Shown here piece after piece: positions 24,202 through 37,142 of a DNA stretch of 64,000 bases. The position numbers and the translations under genes were made by a program. The stretch spans positions 15,552,538-15,616,537 of the forward strand of contig CM030845.1 of the NCBI GenBank assembly GCA_018105865.1, in the 5' to 3' direction. The notes beneath the pieces were generated by a model. The model worked only from the letters and a program-made list of their open reading frames with translations. It was not told the origin of the DNA and searched no databases. Positions within the stretch are counted from its first letter, which is position 1. Each line of letters begins with the position of its first letter. This DNA comes from Metaphire vulgaris (lineage: Eukaryota; Annelida; Clitellata; Crassiclitellata; Megascolecidae).

Positions 24202-27200
24202 TTACTGTTTGCCGTTTCCACAGATCTTCATGTTCTGGAAGGCTTCTGTTGCTCTCAGCTTGGCAATCTTCTCTCGCGAAGCCATCCGCGAGTGAAATGC
24301 TTTGAGCAGCGGCAGTGAATCCAGTGAAGTAGAACTCAGCACAAGGAAACAGTCCAACAGATCGAATACACTGTAGTCGACGAAACTTATCTACGAAGGC
24401 GAACAAATGAATGCAACATTCACAAATAGCCTATCGAGCAAAAGATGGCCATCTCTTAAATTTACCTTAAGAACTTTACCGCTAAATCTCAGTTGACGCA
24501 TGCAACAAGGACACGATAATTCAAAAAAGACCTTATCCACTGTTCTGACTGAATTTTCCAATAAAAGAAATACACTTGCGCAGAATTTTGCTAAAACAAT
24601 TTCACCTGGTCGCCGACAAAGAATTCAGAGCCTCCTTTGTTCTTACCGAGGTAAACCTAAAATGGTAGACAGGTAACTTTCAGTACAAGAGAGAAATGGT
24701 CGTTGGACGCCGTGTAACAATGGTGAGGGTTATGACCGGAAGGTTACAAGTTAACATATCTGCCCAATCACTACTTGGCGATCCTGTACAAAGCGCTTAC
24801 CTCTTGCTTTTCCAGCGACCGAAGACCCACAATCACAGTGAACAAATAAAGAGACATTAAAGGACATCTAACAATGACAGATGTGTGATCCTGTTGAAGA
24901 GACTTCATTTATCTAGATCCATATCTAATAGAACATTTTATACTGCATTTAGAAGCGCTCTCCCACTGCGATTACTGCACTCTGATGTACACGCATCATG
25001 GCGTAGTGTCTCAATTTAATATTGGTCTATGTGATCAGCTCTTTGAAATGAATTCAGTAACTAAATCAAACACTATTAGAATTTAAGTCCCTAGTTATAG
25101 GCGATGGCACGTGCGATCTTTTGCCTGAATAAACTTAATTTTCGCAATGTAATATGCTAAATTGAAATCTGCATTACAATAAGTTCTAATGACTTGCCTC
25201 GAGGGATGCCAGCAGATTTGGCAGATTCGCGATGTAAATGGCTTTCGCCCTTTCCTAAAATAACAACAAACGTGTTTCTTCATTTACCGAAGGACTTCCA
25301 TTAAAATCAACAATCTGAGATTAACCACAGTTTTGATTCGATTCAGACTGACTCTTTTTCTTAATACACAATCACCCTGCTCTCTCCAATTGATTGAAAA
25401 TCTACTGATATGTAAATATTCGTTGCATCGTTGTATTGTATTGTATTAAATCGTTGTATTTGCAACCGTAATTAAAATTGAAATAATATACCTAATAATT
25501 TTCTACGTCTGTTTTTGCATCACGCATCCCATTCACTCCCGTAAGACGGACTTCGACTCTCCTGGGAGAGTCCATATTCGCGTTCGCGGTAGAGATGTGC
25601 GGGTATACCCGTACCTGCGCGTATACCCAGCGGCTTCTATTCCCCCCTTGCAGCCGGGCTCAATTCCGCCACCCAAAATTACAAATTCTCCCTGTTAATT
25701 TGCTCCTTGTATTATATTCAGCTTTTTATCCTTTGTGTTAGGCATAGCTATCATTGATTACTTCGCGGTCAGTGTTATTTTGAATCAATATCAGCCTCGG
25801 TTCAGTTCAGATTAGTAGCAAAATATTCCCCACCCCATTTTTTCCGGGCGCAACTGCACCCGCCTTAAATAGGGATAGAAGCCCCTGGTCGCCACCTCAA
25901 TAGTCCACTCCAAATTAGATTACTGTAACTCCCTCTACTATAAGCTTCCCAAAGCCTCCACCAACAAATTGCAATCAATACAAAATGCATTGGATCGCGC
26001 TGTTACTAAGTCTTATAAATGGCCTATAACTTTTATTGAAATCGCTACACACGCGGCCGAGATATTAAATATCATAAATGGCTCCAGTTTTTACTTGTTC
26101 ACCCTGTATATCTACTAAATATTTTAAACAGGCCCATCGAGTCTTCTAGTCCATGTCCAACATTCATGTAGGCTTAGTCTAGCTGACTCAGAGTTGTCCA
26201 TGGGTCGGTTTTGTCAACCCAAACCCAACCCAACCCATCAAATTTCCAACCCAACCCAACCCAACCCAAACAAAATTCATGTTTTCTGACCCAAACCCAA
26301 CCCATCCATACAAAAACGTGAAAGTACAATCGCAATTTTAAAAACATACATACATTCAAGCACATAAATAGTTATTTGCTTATTTCGAGTTGTTATTGCA
26401 ACAAACCGGAAATTCATCATTCTCATAATTGAGAAACAATGATTGTATTAATGCCAGCGTCGCCGTGATGTGATGCATTTAATTCAATGTATGTATAATG
26501 TATGTATGTATGTATGTATGTATGTATGTATTCGAAACAACTTCCATAGTGCCGTAACATAGACTGGTCAAAGAAGCACATTGCGTCGGCAGCCATGGGG
26601 GGTTTTACCCCCCAAACCGCGTCAGAAAGTTAAAAATAGATGGAAGCACGTTAACGAAATTTTTCGTCGGTAGCCAGGGGTAACCCCCTCCCTCTTGGCT
26701 ACGCTGCTGAACATCGATTCGCTTGATCAGTTTTTACAGACAAGAAGAATAGTTCACTGTTATAAGACTGGATGGAACACAATTACAGTTACTGAGATCA
26801 CACACACACAGACACACACAGACAGACACACACACAGAGCTCTAAAAGGAAGAAAGCAAGGACAAATATCATGAAGAAAATCTATAATTATATAGTAGAG
26901 ATAAGGCATCCAACCTGTCTTTTGCATAGTTGTTCTGATGGAATTTCGATCAGAACAAAGCGACTGATTAATAAATTTATTAAATTAGATCGCAAAATAT
27001 TTGACTGAGAAACATAACAGGTAAAACTGTTGTGCACCTTCCCACATGGAGCCATAAGCACGTGCTTAGTATGCTTAATGGTTAATCCAGCCCTGCTATT
27101 GTCAACTGGCCGTGGTCGGTTTATAAAAGGAATGCGTTAAAACAAGTCAACAGCAGCCGTTCACGTGATTTGATCTATCTGAATAGCTATTGTCCACTGT

Positions 27201-28681
27201 TTACTACAGACTTCTGAATGCACTGCCTACGATGGAATGTAGGCTAACGTATATGGCGCCATTTTAATGACATAATACAAGAATCTAATACTTTGTCAAC
27301 GCAGAAAACAGAAAACCTATATTTAACGTGGTTAACAGAATAACTGGTGCAGATTTACGAAACCTAACCCAACCCAACCCAACCCATCATTTTTTTTTAA
27401 AATCTCGACCCAAACCCAACCCAACCCAACCCATGGGTTAACCCAACCCATGGACAACTCTGAGCTGACTAGCTGTATTACCGTAAACAATGCTATTAAC
27501 CTGTAGTCCAGTACCCCATAATGAACCCGGGCCTACTATTTGCCAAGTGGATTACCCTGATTCCTAAGTCCTAGATCTGTCCTAATCTAAACAAGTGCCT
27601 CTTAAAAAATCTTGTCAACATATAACATGTTTTAAAAATGTGCTTTGCTTTCATTAATACGTTAATGTTGTTGCCTCTCTATAGTCTCTAGGAACGGATA
27701 CGGGTATACAGGTACGGGTACAGGTCCTTGTACAGGTAGGGTAAGAAAGTTTTTCCACAGGTACGGGTATGGTAGACATTTTGCTGTACCCGCACATCTT
27801 TAGTTCGCAGTGGATGACGCGCTGCTATATTAGTTGCCATAGACAACCAAAAGGTATAATGGGCGGAACTTGACGAAGCGTCCTGATTATTAGATGTGTA
27901 ACAGCGTCACGCTATGTTGGTGGGCGGAGCTTGTTGAAGTTGCGTTATTTTTACGTACATACAATACAAATGTACAACTGTTGTTCAGCATGCAAAAGCA
28001 GCACAGCAAGTTTTGCGTTCAAGAGCTTTCCGACAAGCAAGTGAGGCAGAGGGCCAGGTCCCAGCCCCTGTGTGAGACCAGACCCTTTTGGGGTCATAGT
28101 CCCAAACCGAATCGCAGGGTCCGCTCTGGGGTGAAGCCTCCTGTGGTGGGACAAGACCAAACAGTGCGGACACAGGAAAAATTTTAAATGATAATCACGT
28201 ATTAACTTTACATTTTCAGATTTAATATATTGTTATATGTAATTATATGAACTTTTGCAATAAATCGGGACAGGAAATAGCCAACCTCCATCGTAATTTT
28301 TGACGGGATAACAGTTAGTTGGTAATAACTTACAAAATCAGAGTCGTAGATCATTCTACCATAGGACTCCTTAAGATCCTGCTGTTGGTCGTTGACCATG
28401 TCGATCAAAGCTTTTTCTCTTTCACTACTACCATACAATCCTATGCACAGATATCACATTCATCTACATGTACTCCGTGATATCTATATTTAACGTATAC
28501 CAGACTCTACCACCCTAAAACTTATCTAAGTTCCACTCATTTAATCAAATTCGTTATTGCAATATGATTTAGCCTAGCAAGGGTCAGAGAAGAGCTAACT
28601 GAAAAGACAAAACTCTTATTCCTCATCTAGCTTTATAATGTCCATTGTTTCGTGCTCTTCAATATTACACTCATTAGAATA

Positions 28682-28715
<34 letters not shown>

Positions 28716-29555
28716 ATGTTTCAGTTGCAGAGATACAAAACGACCGATTTCAAGTCGCTGCTTTCGCACTCTGAATTATCAATATGCCTTTTGCATTAAA
28801 TGGCGCACATTCTTAACACGAGAAAGGTGAAAGCTCCATTTTGTACTGATTTACCGGCGATCATGAACCTGTGAGAATAACAGCACTACTTCCACAAAAT
28901 CTCTTACCATGTTTTCTTGCGATGTGTCGCAGAATTGCATTCGATTGCGCCAGTTCTAAGTCTCCATCGTGTAGAACTGGTAACTGACCAAATGGCTAAA
29001 ATATAACAATCATTCGGCGTCTAAAATGTGTCCCCAAAGAAGAAAGAGGCCCATGACATCCTTATAATGTACTCGTTTGTAGAGATGATGACGACAAACA
29101 CACTTTGAGTCGTGCTGGATTTACCATTCTGCCAAGATGTGCTCTGGCACAGGGCCCCGTAGCAACGGGGCCCCCATCTTCTTGGGGGGAAATTTACGAT
29201 GAATTATTTTTGTCTGGAAACCACGAAGGAAGATGTTCTAACGTTAATTAACCACTGTTAAATGTATAAACAGGCCACAACAGGGTAATACAAAGACAGG
29301 GTATTTTGATAAAACATTTGTGTAAACAGCAGACGATGGAGGAGATTCTAAGAAAACGAGGAATGCGCTGACTCGAACATGTACACCGCATGCAAAACAA
29401 CCGGATTATAAAACAGGCAATTGACTGGCTGCCAGAAAACAGCAAAAGAGAGGCAGGCGAGGTTAGGGGCCTAACAGGGAAGAAAACTGTAGAAAAAGAC
29501 CTATTTTCACACAGGCTTACACAATACACATCCTCCTAAACCACTTTAAATACAC

Positions 29556-29609
<54 letters not shown>

Positions 29610-30686
29610 TATTATTATTATCAGAGGCGGATTTATTATTATTATTATCCTTTTTAATAATAATTTTTAAAGACTTTTAATTATTAGTTTCTTTAAAGTT
29701 TTATTTTCGGGTTTACTGAATGTTGTATCGTTAGACGTTAGTAGTGTTTGGACATGGATTAGTAATAATTTAGTATTGAAATTTTAATGCATGATCCATG
29801 AGTCTATTTGACTCATATACCAGAGCTGACCTCAAGGTAATAATGGCTGGACTCTGACCGAGTGACCGGCATGCACCGGGCCACCGGCGGATCGTAAACA
29901 TCTTGCATCGTTATGCAGATTAGGGTACATGACTCAACCATGTCCAGAACGGTCAATTCTTACCACGGTACCACCGGTCAAGCCGCGGAAAATGGGAGGA
30001 CTATGTGTATTTGTATGCCTCCGTACCTTTGGAATGGCAATGCATAGTTGCATACAGACTAACGCCATCACTCATTTGTCTTACCGTAAAATGCGTAACA
30101 CCGTGACGGTGACCATTTTGGCAAACGATTACAAATCTTAGTTATACTTAGTGCTTTTTTCTAGAAGAAAGGTACCGGAACTCATCTTTATGTATGATTA
30201 AATTCATAAGAAATAAGTTCAAATAACACTTAAATAAATTAAATCAATTTATACGTCATAACACGTGGATTATAGCGCATTGATATCTAACAGATCATAG
30301 GCTGTCATCCTTAGCCATACTGAACATTGAAAATGAACTCGTGAAGACAATCGACTTTGCACAGCTAGTGGATGCCTTTGCTACAACAAAAAGTCGTCGA
30401 CGACATGTTGAGACAATTTATAGACTATTTACCAGTTACGGTGAGTTACCAGTACACTACTAATATTATAAACAGACGACAGGTCGATCGTGCCCCAGTT
30501 CTTGTGCACTGATTGCACGACTGCAAATTCAATGCAAGTTTATTTGAGTTGAGGTTCATGGCATTTAATTCTTTCATTTTTCAATTACGTTTGTTTTCTT
30601 TTTACTTCTTTAAGTGACCACGATGGCGTCGGGGGCCCTCCATGGAAATATTTGCACCGGGCCTCCAAAATGTAAATCCGCCTCTG

Positions 30687-30754
<68 letters not shown>

Positions 30755-31337
30755 GGGTCTGTCGATTCGGTGTTCAATTTGCATTTGTTATGCATTTGTT
30801 ATTTGACTGGCCAGAGCTTAAGAAGACTCCGTACATGCCATGTGATATAAACATCAAATAACATAATCATGTCCAGAGGCGTAGCGAGGGTATCCGGCGC
30901 CCGGAGGCAAAGTGTACCGTTGGCGCCTCCAACCCTGCTGAGGAGCAAAAAAGGGTCGTCACATCGTTCTCTCGGTGCCCCTCAACTCTCCACGACGCCC
31001 CTCTCCTTATAGCCTACTCCTGACGAGCAAAAAAGAGGTCGCCGCACTTGTTTCTTATTTATTATGTAGCCTATTTAACTGTCTAACGTACCCTAAAACC
31101 CCAATTTTGGCGCCCCTCACCTCGGCGCCCGGGGGCATATGCCCCACATGCCCCCTTTCGCTACGCCTCTGATCATGTATCATTATTATAAGCATCAATC
31201 AATACCTCTGCAAATGTCACCACATTATCTAGTTTTAAATAGTCTGTATAAACTGCTGTGTTCTTTTGTTCCTTACACAAATAAATGATAATGCTAAGAC
31301 GGTTATGAATTGCATTTAAACAATTCTTAGTAAGAGT

Positions 31338-31404
<67 letters not shown>

Positions 31405-32424
31405 TTTACAGATTTTTATTGTGTGAAACTGCTAAAGATTCACTGCAATTCGAGAGATTTGCACGAGACTTATCTGCAGAACTTGAGATGTTATGCAGTT
31501 GATGAAAGTTTCACCTGTTTGTTCTTGAAAGATGTCCATTCCTTCATGGGAATAAATTCATTGACCATTTCAATGCCTTGATCCGCTGCAAGATAGCGAA
31601 TCGGCTGGGCGCGACCTACGGCAGCATTGGGACTTGCTTTAAACTGATAGACAAATTATTATAAACAGAAAACGAAATTTAATTAATATTGCCAGTTATT
31701 CATTTATTCGCTGATTTGTAACTGTTAAACATTTTTATATGACGTCAGAGAGAGACTGATTAGTTGTTATTAAGAGTGACATTAAATAAGTATCTGCTGG
31801 AAAGTTTCATTTTAGCGGTAATCAACAGTACATTTTTTGAATGACAAACGAGTAAGGCAAACAAGGCTATCTGTTAGTTTATAACTTTATAATTACCAAA
31901 CTTACTCTCAAAGCATTTCGCTTGTTGCCAACCATAAGCCATTTCAATCCACAATCTTATAGCTTATTGACATTCAAGATCTCCAGCATTCGACTAAGTC
32001 TTCAGATGCTCGGTCACCTCAAGTTTCTTGGGGGACCATTTTTGACAAACTTATCTTCTCCGATGCTCTGGAGTCAGACTATGGAATCTCTAAACTCAAT
32101 AATTGGTCTCAGATGGATTTTTCTCGCGTTTCGGGTCTCTTATAGGCTATAGCTGCCCTGATGCAGATCGTCTTTAGTCGAACCAACCACTTCAGAGTCG
32201 ATCTATGAAAACTCAACTACAGACTATATCGAAGAAATCTCTGACTACGATTATCACTCGAACGATCATTGACGGCTGCTAAATGCGTCAATACAGTGGC
32301 GCTATAGAAGCTTCGTGGTTAGCTGACATTTGAATAGAGTGATATTTTAGTAACGTCAAACGACGGGCGATCGATCACGTGGTTCACTTACCTCTTATAG
32401 GGAAATAAATGAGTCTGTACGGCA
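24202..32424 (-). CDS. glutathione S-transferase, pi-like, tandem copy B
   Basis: Second copy with the same seven coding exons: 32424-32392, 31615-31515, 28995-28908, 28440-28334, 25254-25198, 24656-24606, 24390-24202. Every exon has exactly the length of its counterpart in copy A. It starts with the split-ATG exon MPYRLIYFPIRG (catalytic Tyr kept), then [20 protein letters not shown], the [12 protein letters not shown] block, [48 protein letters not shown], and stops after GNGKQ. Differences from copy A are mostly single residues. The same GC donor (GAG|GCAAGT) follows the exon at 25198. Its introns hold large hAT insertions absent from copy A, which makes it longer. No frame damage. Distinct substrates or expression cannot be inferred. 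Confidence 0.9.
25900..26140 (+). mobile_element. Jockey/CR1-type LINE fragment
   Basis: Reads VHSKLDYCNSLYYKLPKAST then LQSIQNALDRAVTKSYKW, the SxLDYCN block downstream of the RT core. It is inside the hAT-type element, upstream of the nested one. Confidence 0.75.
26189..27462. mobile_element. hAT-type element CAGAGTTGTCCATGGGT, nested
   Basis: Perfect inverted ends (CAGAGTTGTCCATGGGT and its complement) flanked by AGCTGACT on both sides. Subterminal arrays of AACCC/ACCCAA words are present at both ends. A (GTAT)n run at 26,496-26,530 and CA repeats near 26,800 lie inside. Non-coding. Related short elements are at 48,339 and probably 51,131. Confidence 0.85.
27810..28190. other. unassigned intron sequence of GST copy B
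   Basis: Moderately GC-rich stretch with overlapping open frames but no recognisable family. It shares words with 19,560-19,700, suggesting an old repeat. Confidence 0.35.
29330..29560 (+). mobile_element. LINE 3' end with (TTA)n tail
   Basis: Reads ETMEEILRKRGMR, LEHVHRMQNNRIIKQAID, then KKTVEKDLFSHRL. This is the RNase/thumb-side tail of a LINE RT polyprotein. The last 60 bases (CACACAGGCTTAC ... CCTCCTAAACCACTTTAAAT) and the (TTA)n tail match the sequence fused to the HADHB retrocopy at 58,370. Confidence 0.75.
29622..30686. mobile_element. hAT-type non-autonomous element CAGAGGCGGATTTA
   Basis: Ends CAGAGGCGGATTTA and TAAATCCGCCTCTG form a perfect 14-bp inverted repeat. It is inserted in a (TTA)n microsatellite that continues on both sides (29,558-29,621 and 30,687-30,752), so the 8-bp duplication cannot be separated from the repeat. 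The interior has no recognisable gene. Absent from GST copy A. Confidence 0.85.
30874..31171. mobile_element. hAT-type MITE CAGAGGCGTAGCGAGGG
   Basis: Inverted ends CAGAGGCGTAGCGA and its near-complement TCGCTACGCCTCTG. Flanks ATCATGTC and ATCATGTA match 7 of 8. Interior rich in GGCGCCC words. Present in GST copy B only. Confidence 0.85.
31342..31403. repeat. (GA)n microsatellite
   Basis: About 30 GA units, orthologous in position to 14,638-14,710 of the other GST copy. Confidence 0.9.
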
Positions 32425-32493
32425 CTTAAAAAACAAAAACGAATATTGTTGCATTGAATAAAGATGTTAAGCCTCTTTTAGTGCTATAATAAT

Positions 32494-33066
32494 CAGTGAT
32501 GGGCAACTAGTTAACTAATTAGTTGCTAACTAAAAGTTTAACTACTTTTTTTAGTTAGCTTCATAGTTTAATTAAATATAAATAGTTTAGTTAAAATGAT
32601 AGTTTAACTAAAAAAAATTAGTTAATAACTAAATAGTTTAACTAAAAAAATTTAGTTGGTGATTCGAAATTACAGTACCTTTTTATCTATTCCTTTCTGG
32701 GTAATTTCTTTCATGACAACGATAACACCATATATCATTGATCTTGGTCAGAGACCAGTGTATTTTTACTTACTTACGATCTTTGATCTCGTTGGTAAGC
32801 GGGAAATGCAATGATTAATTAATTCAATGGTTCATTGACTGACGTGTTGATTCTGCCAGCATCGTCTATGTTTTGAATTGTTTTCAAACATATACTTGAT
32901 ACATGAAAAAATAGTTGTAAAATTAGTTGCAAAAAGTTTAACTATAATTTTTAGTTTAGTTAACTATTTTAGAAAGTTAGTTAGCAACTAAAAGTTTAAC
33001 TACTTATTTTTAGTTGAAATTTAGTTATAGTTTAACTAATATTTTTTAGTTAGTTGCCCATCACTG
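32494..33066. mobile_element. hAT-type fold-back element CAGTGATGGGCAACTA
   Basis: Long inverted repeats (CAGTGATGGGCAACTA...TAGTTGCCCATCACTG) whose arms are built from AGTTTAACTA and TTAGTTA words. ATAATAAT flanks both sides but lies in an AAT repeat. It lies just upstream of GST copy B exon 1. Confidence 0.8.
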
Positions 33067-33118
<52 letters not shown>

Positions 33119-33125
33119 CAACAAT

Positions 33126-33488
33126 CAGGGGAGGATTAAGGTTGCTCGAGGCCCTAAGCTGAACTGTTATTGAGGCCCTTTTGCTACACGAAGCAATTTT
33201 TCACAATTCACTTTCTTTTGCTATCTGAAGCAATTTTTCAGAATTCACCTTCTCATCTACCCTCAACTTCTTCAAGTAGGTCTAAATCGATAATGCGATA
33301 AACGGCAATCAACAAACAACTTGAACTTAGCTCAAACTATAAGTCGAAGTAAATCCCACTTAGGCCTACACTGTACTCTAGATGTCTGTTTAATTTTTAC
33401 AAATATATTATTTTTGGAGGCCCAGGATCAGCGGAGGCCCTAAGCTACAGCTTACGTTGCTTATATTATTATTGGTAATCCGCCACTG
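33126..33488. mobile_element. hAT-type MITE CAGGGGAGGATTAAGG
   Basis: Ends CAGGGGAGGATTA and TAATCCGCCACTG are imperfect inverted repeats. Flanks ACAACAAT and ATAACAAT match 7 of 8. Inside, GAGGCCCTAAGCT occurs twice, near each end. Confidence 0.75.
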
Positions 33489-33733
33489 ATAACAATATAA
33501 TAATAACATTAGATTTTTGTATAATACTACTACTAATTATACTAATAATAATGCACTTTTATAGCACTACTTCTAATACTCTATAGACTCTAGAGGTATC
33601 AATCGATGGCACTTCAAATTCGTCAGCAAAGACCAGGTCATTCCAGGAATCAGTCAGTGAGGAAAGCGAGGTGCGGAGCTATGGATGATATGCTAATTTA
33701 CAGAGATGGGTGCTATCGGCTCTGGCTATGACC

Positions 33734-35161
33734 CAGAGATGTGCGATTCCAACAATTTTTGGACCGCGGATAATCCGGTTCCGCGAGGTTTAGATCCGCG
33801 GAGGATCCGCATCCGCTCGCATTTCCGATATCAGGAGCCGCGGAGGATCCGCATCCACAGATAGTAAATAAATTTGGTCTTTTACTATCACCCCTCCCAT
33901 GACTTCTGCAAGCCTAGGGCCTATCCTGATGTATTTCAATAAGCAGTAAAATTATGTGCCTATGTCCGAGTGTGTCGTACTCAAATTACTCAATGCGCAC
34001 AAATAGTCGTAATAAACGAGACGCTATATGTAAAGCATAAAATAGAGTTTTTTCTCAAATCTAAAATTAAAGTTATTAAAACGCGTTCATTTTATAACAG
34101 ACGCTACTGTTTGCTTCTGTACACATCAGATTTTAACTCAAGTCTGGTCGGAGAGCATTCGCTCAGCTCTCCAACCTTAATCTTTTCCATTATTTTATCG
34201 GAATCGTTTTTGGTCGACGTTGTACAACAACGACGCGGCGACGTAAGTTACATTTAAAATGTAGCCTTGACTGTTATTTAGAAATGCACTGTGAAGAACG
34301 TAAACTATGAATGGATGTCTCGAGAGTCTATAGGCCCAATGTACGTTCATTATTATACGAATAATGTATATTGCACACCTCGACCAAGTACAAAGCAAAT
34401 TTAGGCAATAAATTGGTTACTTCATAACCAAGACGCTCCAAATTCCCCAATAGGGCGTCTACCTCTTCAAAGGGGAACGAGCATTCTCCCCTGGACATAA
34501 TCTCCTCGGACATTGTCTCTCTTGGTAAACCTGATGAAATGAAACCCCCCGACATAATCCCCCTTTGTTTACTCAATGGGCTTTGACGAAATCTACCGGC
34601 GCTGAACGAGAATTAGAGTCGCTATCACTATTGCAATGTTCTCAATTGAAATCTTCTTTAAATCAAAATTGATATCGTTTCTACTCACCGGTCTTTAAAG
34701 GTCTCCGCTATTCATTCTAGGCAATGATTCTCATGGTTTTCCTATAAAGCCGGGGCTGGGGATTAAATGACATGGAATCCGATGCGGGTTGTCTGGACTT
34801 TGAACTTGTCGGAAGCTGTGTCCCGTGAGTGAATCTGATCTCTGATGTTAACTTCATAGCTTAGCGTTTCTGTTGATCAAAGCGGTAATTGCCGCTTTGG
34901 TCATCGGAAACCATGCCTTAGCCAAAAAAATTCAGGGAGGTAATTGGAAAAGGTAGCAAATAGCATTGTACAATGTGTATGTATTTGTGTGTCTGTGTTT
35001 GCGTGTTGGCAGTTGCTAGGATCCGCGGATAATCCGCGTCCGCCGGCTATTTGATACTTGGGTCCGCCAAGGTCCGCGGATCCATTAAATCCTTGCGGAC
35101 CTATTAAATCCTTGCGGACCTGACTTCGCCTGCGGATCTATCCGCGATCTGCACATCTCTG
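33734..35161. mobile_element. hAT-type non-autonomous element CAGAGATGTGCGAT
   Basis: Ends CAGAGATGTGCGAT and ATCTGCACATCTCTG, with perfect CTATGACC on both sides (33726-33733 and 35162-35169). Subterminal regions are dense in TCCGCGGA and GGATCCGC words, in inverted order between ends. The interior holds no recognised gene. Confidence 0.9.
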
Positions 35162-35294
35162 CTATGACCATACGAGTTCGTATTCGCTGCTGCTGACCAG
35201 GGTGCGATTTGTAATGGGGGAAAAGAGAATTTTCCTCTCCACTGTCACGTGGTCTAGGACTGACAGCACTAAGACCACGCCCGCCGTCCACTAA

Positions 35295-36460
35295 AGGTGC
35301 TGGGCCACTAGCGTTCATTGAGCGCTTGCTTGCATAGGAACAAAGCACATATGCATTCGCCACCCTGAAAAAATTTTCCTTCTAGCAGAAATGAGGCCAC
35401 GCCTACTTATCGTTGATGTAGCGAAAATAATGGCTGACGAGGATTGCGCCGTTTTATTACAGTATGTGGAATATTGTTTTTGACGGTACTAACATCAGTA
35501 CATGCATTAACCACTGGAAAAAACAAAGAAAAGAAAGCGGGTATGGGTAAGGCCATGGGTTAGGTGCAGGGAGTTGCACGGTTCGTACCATACCTTTTTC
35601 AGCGAACTTACAACGACAGACCAACAGTCGTTTCACAATTTGTTTGAGGATGTATTTGGTTGCCTTTGAAGATGTTATCGCGTATTGAACATGACATCGC
35701 AAAAAGAAGACACCAGAATGCGTCGGAGTATATATATCACCAAGAGAAAGACTTTGTATGACGCTGCGATTTTTAGCAATAGATAGTTTCTGAACAGAGT
35801 TACCATTACAATTCCCCTGCCTACAGCAAATTGGACCAGTAGGAAAATGTGAAACTCTGAAACTGCATAAAAATGAGTTAATTCTTGAAAAGACTTACAC
35901 TTTTAGGATATTATTAGATTGGACGGGAACAACAGTGGTTCTCACACAGGGCAGTCCCTACTGAACCACTTTAAACCTTGTTATATTATATATTATATTA
36001 TATTTTATGTGCCTACTTCTACATCGACTTTTATTTCTACGTTGTTAATCTTTCTAATCTTCCGTCCGGCTATCCCATAGGATAGGACGGGCAGTCACCT
36101 CACTCAAAATCGTTAAATCGTACGCATTCTTAGTAAATAAAATAAAGTGAGCTGTCTTTTTGTGGAAAAATCCAACTCAATCGACTCTGTTTATCGTTGT
36201 TTTGGCGCTCTGAACGTAGAACTCGCGCGTGATTGGATGGACAATCAGAAAGTAGGTCAAGGAAAGGAGTATTGAATGTGCAAACACGATCTGGCGTGCA
36301 AAAAACAGGTTCCACTCGCACCCCCACACTCAACCGGCGCTCAAAGTATGCTAGTGGCCCAGCCGTCCTTTGAAAGCGGATTATCATTCAGGCGGCTAAT
36401 GCGAGCTTGCTTTGTTCCTGTGCAAGCAAGCGCTCAATGAACGCTAGTGGCCCAGCACCT
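35295..36460. mobile_element. PIF/Harbinger-type non-autonomous element, copy 1
   Basis: Ends AGGTGCTGGGCCACTAGCGT and its complement, with TAA on both sides (35292-35294, 36461-36463). Arms contain GTTCATTGAGCGCTTGCTTGC. The 3-bp TAA duplication fits PIF/Harbinger. The interior shares AGGCCACGCCTAC and CGTTGATGTAGCG with 43,917-44,762. A CR1-type LINE 3' end is nested at about 35,890-36,005. Confidence 0.8.
35890..36005 (+). mobile_element. CR1 LINE 3' end, nested
   Basis: Matches the inverted copy at 45,428-45,540 (TTTAGGATATTA, GTGGTTCT, CAGTCCCTACTGAACCACTT, TAAACCTTG) and ends in a TATTATAT tail. Only the terminus is present. Confidence 0.75.
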
Positions 36461-36779
36461 TAAGGAACATTGTAGAGACACTGTGACTATATCTTACTTC
36501 TGTTTACTACTGCTTATCAGTCTTGGTTTGGTCGTTGCAAGGTGACATTCAAATATACATTCTAATATATGCTTATCTTTATACCCACTGCCCAAATACA
36601 ACCCCCCCCCCACTGAAGTGGCTACTGACATCCCAGCCAGGGAAGTCAATCTTCCTTACCACTGCGACAAGAAAATGCATTCACTTTCAGCAGCCGAGCA
36701 TGAGTAAAAAATGAAACTTGATGCTCGGTGGTAACCTTTGACAACATTTATCTGTGCTGCTGATTATTAAACCAGGTAT

Positions 36780-37142
36780 ACATCGTCATGGCCAGCTAAT
36801 AAAATTGACAGATCATTATTTGGTGACAGAGCAATAGTTTACCTAGCAGAACTGTGCAAATTAGATCCGTCACTAGCCTTGGATCAGTTCCGACAGTACA
36901 AGAAGAACAATGTGAAAGTAATCGACAATGTGCTTGCTTCAGTACTCAGTGGAATTCAAATTCTGCCTATCTCGTCGGCTGAATGTGAGTGGGGCTTCTC
37001 GTGCATGAATATAAATGAAACGCCTGTTAGAAATCAACTCGGTATTCATACACTTTCATCTCTTGTTTTCATGAAGGTTAATGGGTCATCACCAACACTG
37101 TCCAATCCTCCCAGTTATGTTGAAAAATGGGTATACGATGGG
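36780..37142 (+). pseudogene. hAT transposase C-terminal fragment
   Basis: Open to the stop at 37140-37142. Reads FGDRAIVYLAELCKLDPSL then IQILPISSAECEWGFSCMN, RNQLGIHTLSSLVFMKVNG. This is the hAT C-terminal dimerisation region (SSAECERxFS block, then a helix ending in MFIKxNG), closest to ZMYM/KIAA1586-like copies. The catalytic part is missing upstream. It ends about 340 bases before the ISL2EU element. Confidence 0.8.

Larger units (their letters stand above)
25590..27802. mobile_element. hAT-type element TAGAGATGTGCGGGTA, composite
   Basis: Ends TAGAGATGTGCGGGTA and TACCCGCACATCTTTA are inverted repeats. Flanks GTTCGCGG and GTTCGCAG match 7 of 8. It lies in the GST copy B intron and contains the complete element 26,189-27,462 and a LINE fragment. 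Subterminal tandem words such as GGGTA and GTACGGGTA are present. No transposase frame seen. Confidence 0.75.

Noticed and set aside
27894..28187. 97-codon plus-strand frame in a GST intron
   Set aside because: Overlapping open frames on both strands in a GC-richer stretch; no motifs, no splice or promoter context.
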